DNA from: Diplonema japonicum | Taxonomy: Eukaryota; Euglenozoa; Diplonemea; Diplonemida; Diplonemidae | Direction: 5' to 3' | NCBI GenBank assembly: GCA_964019335.1 | Contig: OZ025726.1 | Location: 248,001-312,000 of the forward strand | Length of the DNA stretch: 64,000 nt | Part shown: piece by piece, positions 43,231-55,100 of the stretch | How the letters are laid out: each line of letters begins with the position of its first letter | How positions within the stretch are numbered: position 1 is the stretch's first letter | Notes under the pieces: model-generated | The model's input: the letters and a program-made list of their open reading frames with translations, nothing else | What the model was told of the DNA's origin: nothing | Database searches by the model: none | Made by a program: the position numbers and the translations under genes

Positions 43231-43365
43231 TACTAAATAAAAATCAGCCAGATTTTTACTCAGAATTTTTTTTTTTACACTCGCTTCGCTCGTGAAATTC
43301 AACTACTCGTGAAAAAAAAAAAAAGATTCTTCGTAAAAATCAGGTAATCTGATTTTTATTTAGTA
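43231..43365. repeat. 135-bp foldback element
   Basis: Perfect 16-bp terminal inverted repeat TACTAAATAAAAATCA (43231-43246 and 43350-43365), continuing imperfectly for about 45 nt per arm and closing near a CACTCGCTTCGCTCGTG hairpin preceded by a T run. Its layout resembles the foldback at 23110-23196. Confidence 0.85.
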
Positions 43366-44403
43366 AATAGTCATTTTTTTTTTTTGTCGGTGCCGAGCAA
43401 GAATGATAAAGTGAAGTACTACGTTTTTTGTCCCACGTACTACTTCCATCTACTGTAAATATCTCTGTTTCTTTTTTACATAGATTTCGGTGTTGCGGGG
43501 GGTTGCTCCGCAAAAAAAAAGAAAATTGAACCCCTTCTTCCGGAATGTTTATATTCTAACAGAGGTAAAAAAGATTATAAAAAAAGAAAGGATTTACAGT
43601 ATTCTTCCTTCTTTCTTCGCTCGTGCATGAATTTAAAAAAAAAAAAAAAAAAGAGAGAGAAGAGGAAGGCAACTACGCAATCTCAAGGAGAACGGGGGGG
43701 GGGGGGTTCCTATTTTCTTTGGAAAAGAGACTTTCACCTGCTTCTCTTCTCTTAAAATAAAAGGGAAGGGGGGGGGGGAGGGGAAAGAACTAAACTTCCC
43801 AGGTTCGCACTCGTGCTGCACTGTAAGGGAAAATAAGAAGGGGGGGGGGGGGGGGGAAGGAAGACAAAATTTTCTATTACAAAAAAAAAAAACTATTCTT
43901 TTAAGATATGCGCTTTCACGCTCATCGGCCTTCTCGTGTTCAGTTCCTGTTGTCCCCGTTCTGGGGGGGCTTGACAGGTGCCGATGAAAAGAAGAAAAAA
44001 AAAAAGGAACAGGATTTTCTAAAAAAAACTCAGACTCAATACGTTATCCCGAGGTCGTAAGAAGACGAAAAAAAAAAAGGAAAAAAAAAAGGAAAAAAAA
44101 AGAGTATCTGCTTTTTTTTTTTCTTATTGTATTTCCTGACTGATTTCTAACTAAAGAAAAAAAAAAAGGGAAACTCAAACGTTTCCATTCCATTTTTTTT
44201 TTTTAATTCTCCTTACATATTTTTTTTTATTTTTTCTTACTACCAAAAGGTCAGAACGGGGTGAGAGCATGGGGGGGGGGATTTTTTTTTTTAAAATATT
44301 CTTATCATCTACTTCTACGGAAAAGGCCCTACATAAGCAGTGCCCTCACCATATAAAAAACAGGTGATTTTCTTTTTTTTCTTTTTTTTTTTTTAAATTT
44401 CTT

Positions 44404-44991
44404 TTAGTCCAGCACATCTTCGTTCACGATATTCACATGGGACAAAGGGTTATCCTTTCTCATTGAGCCGAGGGGGCACAGAGGATCATGGGTATCCACA
44501 GTGTACCCAGGCACAAGGTTAGAAACAGGTGGTGTCGGGAACTCGGCAACCGGAGGGGGCGCAGGGAATGGATCAGATGAGTTACGCAGATCTCTCGTCT
44601 TTTCCTGTTGTCGCTGCTCGAGCGTAGGCGGCACGTACTCTGCAGGTTCTTCAACAGGGGGAGCAGGATGGGGTGGGTGCGGGTTACCCCTGTGCACCAC
44701 AGCACTTTGCTCAGGTGCCATTCCAGCCGCTTTGCCTAGATGAACACTCTCCTGCGGCAATAACGGCTCTTCATGCTCTTCCTCGAAACTGGGCGGTGAT
44801 TCCTAAGAATGATTTTTTTTTTTTTTTTTTTTTTTTTCAAATTACCTTCGAGTACATAAAAAACGCCACAGGAATGAACAAAAACGAAATCCCAAGCAAC
44901 ACCCACCCGTACGCCTGCAGCCCAGGCGGGTAGTCCTCATAAGAGCGAGTCAAGTCCGTTATGAACAGGAAGAGGAACATCCCCTGTGAAA

Positions 44992-45038
<47 letters not shown>

Positions 45039-46506
45039 ATACAAAGCAGATCGGCCCGACTGTGTAGTACAGCGTGTAGTACCAGTACTGGGACAGCTCT
45101 CTGCCTCGCCCGTTGAACTGCGGGTCGTCGATGGTTGCCCTTTTGATGGACTGCACCACACGGTCCCAACCCCAATCGACACGGAGGATGATCGCCTCGA
45201 AGAAGCAAGCTATGATAAGGCAGTACGAGGCAACATAATGATCCACAATGTCAAGCAGGGGGAACCCAACCCTGGTACAGTAAGGCAGCCCGAAAAGGAA
45301 GAAAAACAAGCAAACCCCACCGACGATAACCCACTTCTTTTGAGGACGGCCGATGTGAATGAGGTAGTCGTCAGCGTACGTAATTACAGTCTCTGCCCAT
45401 GCGAAGGTACTGTCGAGCCCCAACGTCAGCAACATAATAAAAAAAAGTGTTGCGAAAAAGTTAGACGTTACTCCAAAGAGACCAACACCCTCAGCAAGGA
45501 CGACAAAGGCAAGCCCAGCACCACCGGAATCAGCAAGCTCTTCAACAGATTGACACACCAACCCCGGTGTGTTGCACGATTTTTTCGACATATACCCCAA
45601 TATACTGAACACAGCGAACCCGCCGACAACGCTGAAACACGAGTTGCAGCACGCGACAAACATGTTTGTTGCGTAGACATCTTCAGTTCGCTTCGTGCAG
45701 GATGAGATTGTGATGGCTGTTCCCATACCCGGCGACAGGGAGAATAGAATCTGCCCGCAAGCGGTGGCCCACATTTCCAAATCGCCCAGCTTGTCTGATT
45801 TGAACTTACCGATGTAGAATTCAACCCCATCGTTCGCTCCGTCCAGCGTCACAGATCTGAACAGAAGAACAAGCATCAGAATAATAGGCAGTCCTACCGT
45901 AACGTACGACACCTTCGCTGACGCGGTGATCCCTTTGCACAATGCACCGAACACGATTAACCATACCAGGCCTAGACTAAACACAAGATGCCATTGCAAT
46001 GCACCCGGTCCGTCAATTTCACCTCGTGTGAGTTCGCCCGGGTCGTACCTTACTAGTACCTCGTTCCACCAGAAGTTCTCTGATGCGGAAGTTTTAGCGG
46101 GCAACATGTTGGGAGCCTTGCTGTCAACCGTCCACGGGAGAGGGTCGCTGAAAGAGTGGAACAGATACACCAGCGAGTACGCCAGCAACATGTTGTAATA
46201 AGACAGGACCATGATAAGCATGAAAGCCGTCATCCATCCAACACCCACCCACCTGGGGTGCATCACCTTCATGCAATCCATGGTGCTTTTTCTTGTGTAG
46301 TTTCCCCAGCTCAGTTCCAAAAAGTACATGGGGCACGCTACCAGGATTAAGCTCACAGCGTACGCGACTAAGAAAGCGCCGCCGCCGAACTTCCCCACCA
46401 GGTACGGGAACCTCCATACGTTTCCGATACCGATGGCGTAGCCCATCAGGAGAAACCTGTAATCCATAGTGGATATCTCGGCATGCTCTGTTGGTTTATT
46501 ATCCAT
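44404..46506 (-). CDS. SLC6 (sodium:neurotransmitter symporter) family transporter
   Basis: Exons 46506-45043, 44983-44846 and 44802-44404 join in frame to 666 residues. TM1 has the family signature IGIGNVWRFPYLVGKFGGGAF in the form GNVWRFPYL, with unwound-helix residues for Na+ binding. ACGQILFSLSPGMGTAITISS matches TM6. Twelve helices are expected in the plasma membrane, with Na+-coupled uptake of an amino acid or amine; the substrate cannot be read. Intron 1 (59 nt) is GTATG then about 38 T, ending in ACAATTTCACAG. Its retention gives a poly-Phe artefact in the last helix. Intron 2 (43 nt) has donor GTAATT, a poly-A run and acceptor TTCTTAG. The 130-residue tail is Pro/Glu-rich and cytosolic. 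The ATG is preceded by an A-rich leader. Confidence 0.88.
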
Positions 46507-46578
46507 TTTCTTTTTTTTTTTTTTTTTTTAAATAACCCTCCTCCACCGCCTCCTTTGCTGTATTGTGCGGGTTGTGTA

Positions 46579-46620
<42 letters not shown>

Positions 46621-46658
46621 AATATAGATCTACGGTTTTCTCCAGCAAAAGGGAGCTG

Positions 46659-47216
46659 TCAGTCAACCCCCCGTCCTGCTGCCATTTGCCGCATCCACCA
46701 CATATGGTAGCGGGGGGAGATGGCGTCCCAGTGTAGCCAAACGTCAAGTGGCTTAAGGCGGGGCTCCGAGCTGCCTTCTACGACATCTCTCCAGAAGTTC
46801 TCCGAAGCAGTGACAGAACGGATGGGGAAAACGTCCTTCACAGGATGCGAAAGGGTCAAGAAATCGACGGCATCCTGTGTGAGGGAGACAACCCCCATGC
46901 AACTTCCCAGGTTCTTTACCAACAGTTTGACCCATAGGTCACGGTGCAGCACTGCTGCTATGTGGAAAACAACTGCGCGACCGGACCCTTCAGGGAGCAC
47001 CTTCAAGAGCTCAGAGACACTGCAGCATCCTGAGTAATGTTGTAAAACACACTTCAAGAACACAATTCCAGTCAACTCCGGAGTACACTTCAATATCGGG
47101 TAATGCAGTCTATTTCTATTAACGACAGGCACATGAGAGTACTTAGCCAGAACTGCATCGGAAGGGTACTGCCCAAATGCAGCGTTCAGCAGGGTCTGTT
47201 CCTCCGTTTCGTCCAT
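46659..47216 (-). CDS. Conserved-looking hypothetical protein, 185 residues
   Basis: The frame begins at the ATG at 47216 (MDETEEQTLLNAAFGQYPSD). An apparent extension upstream needs a GTG and crosses a CTCGTCAG that could be a trans-splice acceptor. The protein is well-mixed in composition, with mostly helical segments, several Cys and Trp, and no membrane helix or signal peptide. Helical patterns such as VVFHIAAVLHRDLWVKLLVKNL suggest a globular fold. No family is recognised. It lies about 150 bp from the start of the SLC6 gene and 118 bp from the stop of the next gene, tight spacing for this window. Confidence 0.6.
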   Translation of the reverse strand: MDETEEQTLLNAAFGQYPSDAVLAKYSHVPVVNRNRLHYPILKCTPELTGIVFLKCVLQHYSGCCSVSELLKVLPEGSGRAVVFHIAAVLHRDLWVKLLVKNLGSCMGVVSLTQDAVDFLTLSHPVKDVFPIRSVTASENFWRDVVEGSSEPRLKPLDVWLHWDAISPRYHMWWMRQMAAGRGVD

Positions 47217-47333
47217 GTAAGAGGGCACCCTGACGAGAATTTTCTTTTTTTTTTTTTTTTGTTGTGTTTGTGTTTTATCAACTTAAACATTTCTATTACC
47301 CACCCCTACCCCTTCTTTTTTTTTTTCTTTCTT

Positions 47334-48009
47334 CTATGCACTGTTTGCATGCTGCTGGTAGAGCATATCGACCAGCTGAGGAATCGCCCTGGGATACACC
47401 TGAACAGTCACCTCAATGGATACTAAGTTTTGTACATCGATCTCACCCTGTAGAGGGGTTTTAAAAAAAAAAAGAAAAAATAATTTGCCAGCATACCTCT
47501 TTAACGTCCGAGTCGGTCTCGGCCACTCTCATGATTTCGAAATTCTCAGAGACGATGCCATCTTGCTGCTGCAGGGGGGTGTAGAACAGCTCCTCGGCCT
47601 GTCGTGTTGCCCCGTTTTTATCCGTCAGAACGGACACGACCTTGATGGGCAGCGGGTGGCCACGGGTCAGCCTCCTTAGTGTATACCGACGGAAGGTCCC
47701 ACCTGTCATGGAGTTCGTCTCTGAGTCTAGGGAAGCGCGGCGGGTCAGCTCGAAATCTACGACCCACTGATGGCCCGAGGCTGTGAAGAGGTTGTCTGAG
47801 AGATCCTTAGAAAACTCCCACTTGTGGGTTTCAGGCTGCCACCCGTCCTCCAGAATGAGGTGAAAGTGCCCCGCTGCCACCTTGAACCGATCCTCGCTCA
47901 ACCCCGCGAGCTCCGGGAACAAATTTTGAAACGGGTCGTCAGATGCAGTGCTGCACCCCCTCCTCGACGATAACGTCCTTGCGCTCGCACGTGACAGGAC
48001 CCGGCGCAT
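47334..48009 (-). CDS. Probable mitochondrial protein of unknown function, two exons
   Basis: Exons 48009-47497 and 47447-47334 join in frame to 208 residues. The first 20 residues (MRRVLSRASARTLSSRRG) are Arg/Ser-rich without acids, a good mitochondrial presequence. The rest is a soluble alpha/beta protein (FHLILEDGWQPETHKWEFSK, RRYTLRRLTRGHPLPIKVVS) with no recognised family. The intron (47496-47448, 49 nt) starts GTATGC, contains a T run and ends CTCTACAG. Without splicing the frame ends after a few residues in the T run. The exon 2 end (PQLVDMLYQQHANSA) is normal protein-like sequence, which supports the join. Reading upstream from 48009 gives only a poly-Phe artefact. Confidence 0.7.
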
Positions 48010-48154
48010 CTTCTTTTTTTTTCCCCTTTCTATATGGCGCTGAAAAAGGTGATTGGAAAAAAAAAAACGAAAAACGAGTTTATAATAGGGGGAAAAAAAG
48101 GTGATAACAAAAAAAAAAGAAGAAAAGTACACTGCCCCACTTACCTCCCCTTAC

Positions 48155-50380
48155 TCAAACCTTGACACCGCAGATCTCCCTTATGCCGATGATGTCGTTG
48201 TCGTCGATGTAGAGCATCACCGCGTGCTTCGTGCGGAGCGCAGACACAGGGAGGTCCAGCCCGGATGCTGTCTTAAGCAGGGCGATGCATCCTCCAGGGG
48301 TTAGCGCCTTCCATTCGGGTTTGGACTGGCTGGTGATCGCCTCAACGGGCATGGATTTATCTGTTTTTGTGAGGATTTGCACGGTGTCGGCCGTTGCAGA
48401 CAACGACAGAACCCTGGAGGCAACGTAAGGGTGGATGAGGGGAACGGCCTCTTGCGCGATTCTGCAGGTTAGGTTAGGCTCGCCTGCACTCTTCGTTGCA
48501 TCTTGAGAATCGATACGACGGTCGCGGACAAGAAAGCGAAGCCCACAGTTCACAATACGAAGCTGCTTCTTCGAAGCGAGCCCGTGGCGAATGGTCTCAG
48601 AGACACCCTTTGAACAGAACAGAATTTGGTTGGGAACCCCTTCATGGGGCTGAACAAGCTCACCCGTGCTCTTCTGCTCCAAATGGTACCTGCATATTAA
48701 TTGATGAACTGGGAAATCCTTGTCAAGAGTGAAGAACTCGCGGAGGCGTGACACAACTGCTGGAAGGGCGTCTATCAGTGAGATGTAACGGGCGATTTCA
48801 CGCTGGAGGGTCCCGTTGTTGCATGTTCTTGTTAGTTTTGCGGCCGCCTTTGCTTTTTCAATGTCGTTGGGAGCTGTTTCTACAGCTGCTTGGAGTTTTT
48901 TCAACTGTGCTTCACGTTCTAAGCTTTCTCTGTCTTCCTCTGTTTCACTGTCGTATGCGAGGACTTCGTCGTCCGGGCATATTTTGTCCGTTTTGCCGAT
49001 CTCCGCTACCTTTTCAAACACCGCCACGAAGAACCCACCAAAGTCCCCCATGTGAGGGAACAACCGGAGGCATTTTGTCATTTCCTCCTTCAAACCCTCG
49101 TCTTCTGGTGGGAAGTGGTACTCCCTCACCATTTTCGACCCCGCTTCCTTTGCCTCGGAGTGCGTTTTGAACATCGTGTATTTCTTAGGGCACATCACCT
49201 TCCATGTTTTCATCCCCGGTGCGGAGTTGATATTTGTCAGCTTTCTCGCGTCGGCCAGTCGAAGCCCACCGTTCGTCTTCCGCAGAATGTGACACACAGC
49301 AGCTTCATTCTCAATTGGCGACAGACTGCACGTGCTGTACACGAATTTCCCGCCGATTTGAAGCAATTTTGCAGCTCGGAGCGCAACTAAAACCTGGTCC
49401 TTGTGGAGCTGGATGGAATTCTTCGGATGCCACTCACGCCACATATGTGGCGCCTTTCGAAAGGTACCGTCCCCGCTGCACATGACGTCGGCAAGGATTC
49501 TGGTGAAAGGGATACGGCTCGACGGATGCGAACCCTCGTCGCTGTTCATAACGGAAGGGTAGTACCTGCTGTCGTGCGAGGTGAACAAGGCCAAAGGATA
49601 TAATGTGGAGAGCCGCTTAATCTGATGGACGAGGATGTTGACCCTGTCCGTTGACATGTCGTTCGCGACGACAAGACCCTCGTCTGCTGAGTAGTCAATA
49701 CGGCCTGTGAACACAGACTGGACGGACTCTTGCAAAGATGAACTGCCTTTTCCATTTTGCGCCAGGTTCGCAACAGCTAGCGACGAGAGCATTTGTGCGG
49801 TTTTTGAACCCGGTGCCGCGCACATATCCAAACACCTTGAACCAGATGTAATGTCAAGCAGATGAACAGGTACCATGCTGGCCTCTTCTTGTCTATTGAT
49901 AACACCGCGTTCAGTGTGGAGGATAAGAAATTTATGGAGGGGTGCGAAGGTGGGATCCTTGCGGAGTAGAACGCGGGGTGCATCGATGAACCATCCCATG
50001 TCGTTGGGGATCCATGGGATCGGTTTCACCACGATGCCTTTTTCCTGGTCTTCTTCCGCTTTTCTTCTGTAGCTGTGGAGGGTTTCCTTGACAAACCCTG
50101 CTTGGCTGTCTGTAGGGGTGATCCAAAAGGTGGTCGGTAAGGGTTTCGCCATCATTTCCACGAATTTTTCGTACTCTTCTTCTGTCATGTAACCTGATTC
50201 GACGAAGTTGGCTTTGTAGAAGGATGTGAAGGCCTTGTTCGGTCTCGCCTTGTCCCTTACATCCGTGCGCTTTCTTTCTGGACGTGGGGTCTCGTCCCCG
50301 TCACCCTCGCCCTCCCCCTTCACAGGGAGGTTCTTGTTCGCACTTCCGTCTGTTTTTTGCTTTTTGTTTCTTCGCGGCAT
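48155..50380 (-). CDS. NSUN2: NSUN2-like tRNA (cytosine-5) methyltransferase
   Basis: An intronless 741-residue frame, close to human NSUN2 (767). It methylates cytosine C5 in tRNA and other RNAs using S-adenosylmethionine, usually in the nucleus. The N-terminus is Lys/Arg-rich (MPRRNKKQK). The SAM-binding motif is CLDMCAAPGSKTAQML (about 183-198). The two catalytic Cys lie in DVMCSGDGT (Cys301) and STCSLSPIENEAAV (Cys351), both in the expected RsmB-family context, with the NSUN2-type insertion GDGT. A C-terminal PUA-like region ends at GVKV. No introns are seen. The ATG at 50380 follows an A-rich leader (AAAGAAACACATA). Confidence 0.92.
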   Translation of the reverse strand: MPRRNKKQKTDGSANKNLPVKGEGEGDGDETPRPERKRTDVRDKARPNKAFTSFYKANFVESGYMTEEEYEKFVEMMAKPLPTTFWITPTDSQAGFVKETLHSYRRKAEEDQEKGIVVKPIPWIPNDMGWFIDAPRVLLRKDPTFAPLHKFLILHTERGVINRQEEASMVPVHLLDITSGSRCLDMCAAPGSKTAQMLSSLAVANLAQNGKGSSSLQESVQSVFTGRIDYSADEGLVVANDMSTDRVNILVHQIKRLSTLYPLALFTSHDSRYYPSVMNSDEGSHPSSRIPFTRILADVMCSGDGTFRKAPHMWREWHPKNSIQLHKDQVLVALRAAKLLQIGGKFVYSTCSLSPIENEAAVCHILRKTNGGLRLADARKLTNINSAPGMKTWKVMCPKKYTMFKTHSEAKEAGSKMVREYHFPPEDEGLKEEMTKCLRLFPHMGDFGGFFVAVFEKVAEIGKTDKICPDDEVLAYDSETEEDRESLEREAQLKKLQAAVETAPNDIEKAKAAAKLTRTCNNGTLQREIARYISLIDALPAVVSRLREFFTLDKDFPVHQLICRYHLEQKSTGELVQPHEGVPNQILFCSKGVSETIRHGLASKKQLRIVNCGLRFLVRDRRIDSQDATKSAGEPNLTCRIAQEAVPLIHPYVASRVLSLSATADTVQILTKTDKSMPVEAITSQSKPEWKALTPGGCIALLKTASGLDLPVSALRTKHAVMLYIDDNDIIGIREICGVKV

Positions 50381-51107
50381 TATGTGTTTCTTTTTTTCTT
50401 TTTTCTATTTTCTTTTTTTTTTTTTGTTCCCGATCGATGAAAAATTAAGAGATGAATAAGGGAAAAAAAAGGGGGGGGGTGAGGAGGGTATTTTTTTTGA
50501 AAATAATGTAGAAAGGGGTGGAGGAGGATGAGGGAGGAGGGAAAGGAGTTTTTTTTTTTTGTTTCTCCTCTCATATATTTTTTTTTTGTATAGCACGAGC
50601 AATTAAACATCAATTTAAAAAAAAAAAATATTAAAGTCCAGTTTAAAGAAGCAAAAGGGAGTATAAAGTGTATGACGGGAACAGGGAAAAAAAAAAGAAA
50701 AAAAAAGGATAGAGCAGCGGGATACCGAATACGTAATACACGGTTTTTGCTTCTACCCTTTTTTTTGTTTTTTTTGTTTTTGTTTTTATATCACTCATTC
50801 CCAGAAGGGGAGAGGGCACACCCAATTGGACACAGGGAAAAAAAATTGTGTTGGGAGGGAAACAGCGAAGAAAATGGACGGGGGGGGTTTGGAGAATAAA
50901 GGGAAAAAAAAGTGGGGGGGGAAAGGATGAAGAAAGGATTTAAAGAAAGAAGAAAAAAAAAACAGGGGATACTGGTCCACTGTTTGTTTATTTTTTTTTT
51001 ATTCTTTTTTTCTTCCCCCCTTTCTTCCCTTTTTTTTTTCCCGTTTTTCTTCCCCCATTCCGCTCTTCAAAAAAAAAAAGGAAAATCACAACATTCACAC
51101 ATCAAAA

Positions 51108-51139
<32 letters not shown>

Positions 51140-51411
51140 AAAAAAGAACCATGGACGGACAGATGAAATCAAGACGAAACAGGTACCGGCGAGATAGTGG
51201 AAGTAGACTTCACAGCGAGCATCTCATTCCTATCCCGGAAAACTGGCCTTCAAAAACAAAGAGATAATAAAAATCGAGCCCTCTGTCTGTTTTGTTAATC
51301 TGTATTTTCTTTTTTCTTTTTTTCTTTTTTTTTCTTTTTTTTCTCTCTTCTTTTTCTTGTCCTTACTTCCAAAGGTGAATTGTGCATTTTCAACCAAAGG
51401 ATTATGAGGAC

Positions 51412-51447
<36 letters not shown>

Positions 51448-52079
51448 TCTTCTTTTTTTTCTTTTTTTTTTCTTATTGTTCCCTTTCATTTTTTTGTTTT
51501 CTTCTTTTTCTTCTTTTTTTTTTTTTTCCTCGTCCCCACGGCCGCCCTCGCCCTCATTTTCCCGCCCTCTTCTTTGACAGCAGTTCAAAGAAGAGAAAAA
51601 AAAAGGGGGGGGGAAATAATAAAATCATTGGAGAGAGATAGGACGTGGACAAAAAGAAGAAAAAAAAAAATAGAGAAAAAAACAGGGGTAGAGAATGGGA
51701 TTTGCGGAGGACAGAAAAAAAAAAAAGAAGAAGAAAAAAAGGGAAAAAATAAACATGGTAAAATAAACGACCGGATGTCTTTGGTTTCTTTTTTTCTTTT
51801 TCTTATTATTATTTCCATTCTTTTTTTACATTGGGTATGAGGACACCACGAAATAATCCAGATTGTTTCAGCCAGGAATTTCGTCTGTTATTCTTTTATT
51901 TATTTTTTTTTTATTTTATTTTTTTTTCAGTCTTTCACTTTTTCTTTAAGACTTGTTTCAGCGTGTGTTTTAAAAAAAAAAAAAAATTCCCTCCTAAAGG
52001 GATTCAGAATAGGGGAAGAAAAAAAAAATTGTATCAAAAAGCTAATTTTAATACAATAAAGGGAGGAGGTAGAGAAGGG

Positions 52080-52117
<38 letters not shown>

Positions 52118-52124
52118 ACTTCAC
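50381..52124. other. Intergenic low-complexity DNA
   Basis: About 1.7 kb of alternating poly-A/G and poly-T/C, including T runs over 25 nt and an A run of about 34 just before the next gene's stop. A short normal-complexity piece lies at about 51140-51300. No gene is supported. Confidence 0.7.
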
Positions 52125-55100
52125 TTACGAGGCTTCGACAACCAGGGTGTCATCTGTAGTGTGTTTTTATAAAAAAAATTTTTTTTTTTTGTTTTCCCCC
52201 TCCTAGCATACCATCAGCCTCAGCCATCGGTTTTAACTCAACTTCGATTTCCTCTTCCCTACATGGAGGGGAAGGCGCGCTGTGTTCGTCTCCGTAATTA
52301 ATCTCACCAGCGTCTCTCTCGTTCATTCTAGCTTTTAACGCAGCCGATTCCTTCTGAACCACATGAAAGCCTTTGAAAGCCTCCCTATCAACCAAGGCAT
52401 AGGCCACCCCCCACACCTCCATCAGCGCAAAGAAAGGCTGCATTACAAGCTGAAGCCACAACAAAACCAAATACTTCATAGCCCCAAGCTTCCTAACGGA
52501 GAATGTGAATAAAAACCCGACAACATAAGCCCAGCACCAATAAGCTGACACAAGAGCAAGCACAACCCTGAACCCCATGGAGGTGTCTGTCTTGACCATC
52601 AACACAAGCAATGCCGCAGGGAGCATCAAAGGAGCCCAACCCCACTGAATTTCAAGAAGGAAAAGCCCTACTCGGTACTTCAAAGGAATCAAAGGCGCTT
52701 TTGCGACAAGCCACAACCCGGCAAACCATCTCTTCCTCTGCTTTGCGAAATCGAGAATTGAAAACGGAGACTGTTCGTACATAAAAGCGTCAATGTATGA
52801 GAAGGTGACACCTAACGAACGTGCGACGAGAGCGAAATAAGCATCTTCTGTAACAGAGCCTGCCATGCCGTGGTCGAATGTTGTGTCTTTTTCAACTTTT
52901 TGCGATGCGACAACGAATGACCCGTGCATCCCGATGAGCGGCTCGTGCAGTTCGAACTGGATTCTGAATTTTCCGAAATCGTCCGCCACACGGATGCTGT
53001 CGGCCAGCGTCGTGACCCAGTTCTCTATCTCGTCGTTGACGCCGTACAGAATGATGCCCTGCCCGATCCTCCCGTACTTTCTGATTTTGTCGTCCACCGC
53101 CTTCTGCTCCATGGCGCAGTGGTAGTACACGTGTTGAACTGTTTCGACATCGAACCGGGTCTCCTCGTCTTGGTGAACAATCCAGTCATCAGGGGTGCAG
53201 CTGCTGTTGTGGATCGCGTACTCCAACGCGCGTGCTTTGAACTTCGCGCCTGACGGACATTTGTACTCGTGCGGCACGATGATCTCTGTGACGGGTGTTG
53301 TCGTGCGTGACTGCAGTTGCATGTCGTTGTCGGTTACTACTTCCAACTGTGTGTGTTTTTGAAAAATATAATTTTGAAATATTGAATAATACCTCGTATT
53401 TTTCAGCGGGCAGACATGCTTCCAGTACCCTTGCTGCCGTCTCTACATTCTCCAGTACGAGCAATGGGTGTTTTCCGCGTGTTACGATTCTGAAGTGGAG
53501 CTTGTGTGAGAAGCTCGGGACGCTTCCGCTTCCGTCGGAGCCGAGCATGGCCTCAAGCGATGGGATTTTCTTGCGTTTGCATGGCGGGAACAGAACCTGC
53601 CCCGCAAGGCCGATGACAGCTACAGGAGTCGATGTTAAGGCCATCCACTTGATGACGGTAATGACGGTGCCGAGGGTCTCCCCCTCCATGCTGAACACGT
53701 ACGAATCGCCCTCCCATCTTAGAATGGTCGAGGTGCCGAAGACAGCCAGTGCAGTGAACATGACGAAGATGGACGCCATGGCACAGTAGTAGCCGATGAT
53801 CTTGACGAACTCAGGCGCGGCGGGGGTCTTCTCTATGAAGTTCGGGATCAACGGGTACACGGCCCTCCATGACTTCAGCAAGTACACGCGAGCAGGCTCC
53901 TCGAAGAACTCGTACACTACAAAGGCAGCTGCGAGCAGCATGAACAGGAACGCATCGCACGCCCAGTTCTGCAACGGGTAAGGAACGTTCAGGTACCTTT
54001 GGAACGTGTTGTGCAGAGGAGCCTGCAGCAGGTACAGCGTGAAGGAGTACTTCCCAAGGAACACGAAAGGTCCCCAGCTCAATGCACGGGACATGAAATC
54101 GTGCCCCCGTCCACCATACCACAACAGCACTCCGAACAACGGCTGGAACATCCCAAACCTCGCCCACTCATGCCAGAACGGTGTTTTCCCATGCTCGTCA
54201 CTGAGGTCCAAGGTGCAGAAAACCGCCACAATCACCAACAAAGCACCCGGCACGGCAACTACATCCCTCATGGTGGGCGATGCATTGGCGCCTTCCTTGT
54301 GACTTTCCAAAAAGTTCAACCCAAGCACCAGACCAGACATGAAGGAGGGAAGGTGTGCCGACAAGAAAACATGGTTGAGTGGCGCGAACACGCCCGTCCA
54401 GTTCTCATTGAGTGCATCCAGCGCAGCCATTGCGGACAAGACGTAAAGGAGCGGAAGCAACACATTAGACCTCTTCTGCACGGAGACGGTAAGCACAATA
54501 TCCCGCAGCGAAGGGTACATGGAGTAGAGCAGGAGGAAGGGGCCGACAGCCCACCCCGGTGTGTTGATGTAATTGACAGCAGGCCCCGTCCACTTCTGCA
54601 CAGCAGCGAAGATGAAGAAGGTATCAGTGGCGTTGAAGGCATCGCTCGGCATAACCAGCACACCCAGAAGGCAGGTCGCCACGTACAACGGGTACAGTCT
54701 CACTGCCCTCTTGAACCAGAAGTCTGTCTGATCGATGGTCCTGTCGCCGTACTGGTATGAAAGCACAAACCCGGACAACATGAAGAAGAAGGTGAGCTGC
54801 GTGGCACCCCAGCTGGCGAAGATGTCCCACACATGGTTGCGCGACCCGTGGAAATGGTACAGCACGATGTGCACAGCAGCAAAGAAACGCAGCGAATCCA
54901 AGGGAAGCATCGTGGACTTGCTGTTCTGGCTGAGTGAGGGTTTCGGTTTGGCAGGCGTCCGGTTAGCGTTGCCCAGCACCCACACGAAGTACAGTTCTGT
55001 CGCGGCGGTCAGCACACCAGCTGCGATCATTGTCCAGAACCAGACACCCGAAGTAGCATTGCTGCCCTCCTGCACATCGAGGTCGAACCAGCACATCTCG

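Larger units (their letters stand above)
41836..44403. other. Long non-coding interval with mobile-element remains
   Basis: About 2.6 kb between the GH31 and SLC6 genes. It contains one of the longest homopolymers in the window (about 62 T, 42195-42255), an inverted-repeat element with a decayed recombinase (42262-42911), a 135-bp foldback (43231-43365), and low-complexity DNA to 44400. No intact gene is seen. Confidence 0.7.

Noticed and set aside
53189-53346. Triple-fusion protein ending at 53189 in an Arg-rich tail
   Set aside because: The tail is the wrong frame after a retained 46-nt intron; the spliced frame continues the glycosyltransferase.
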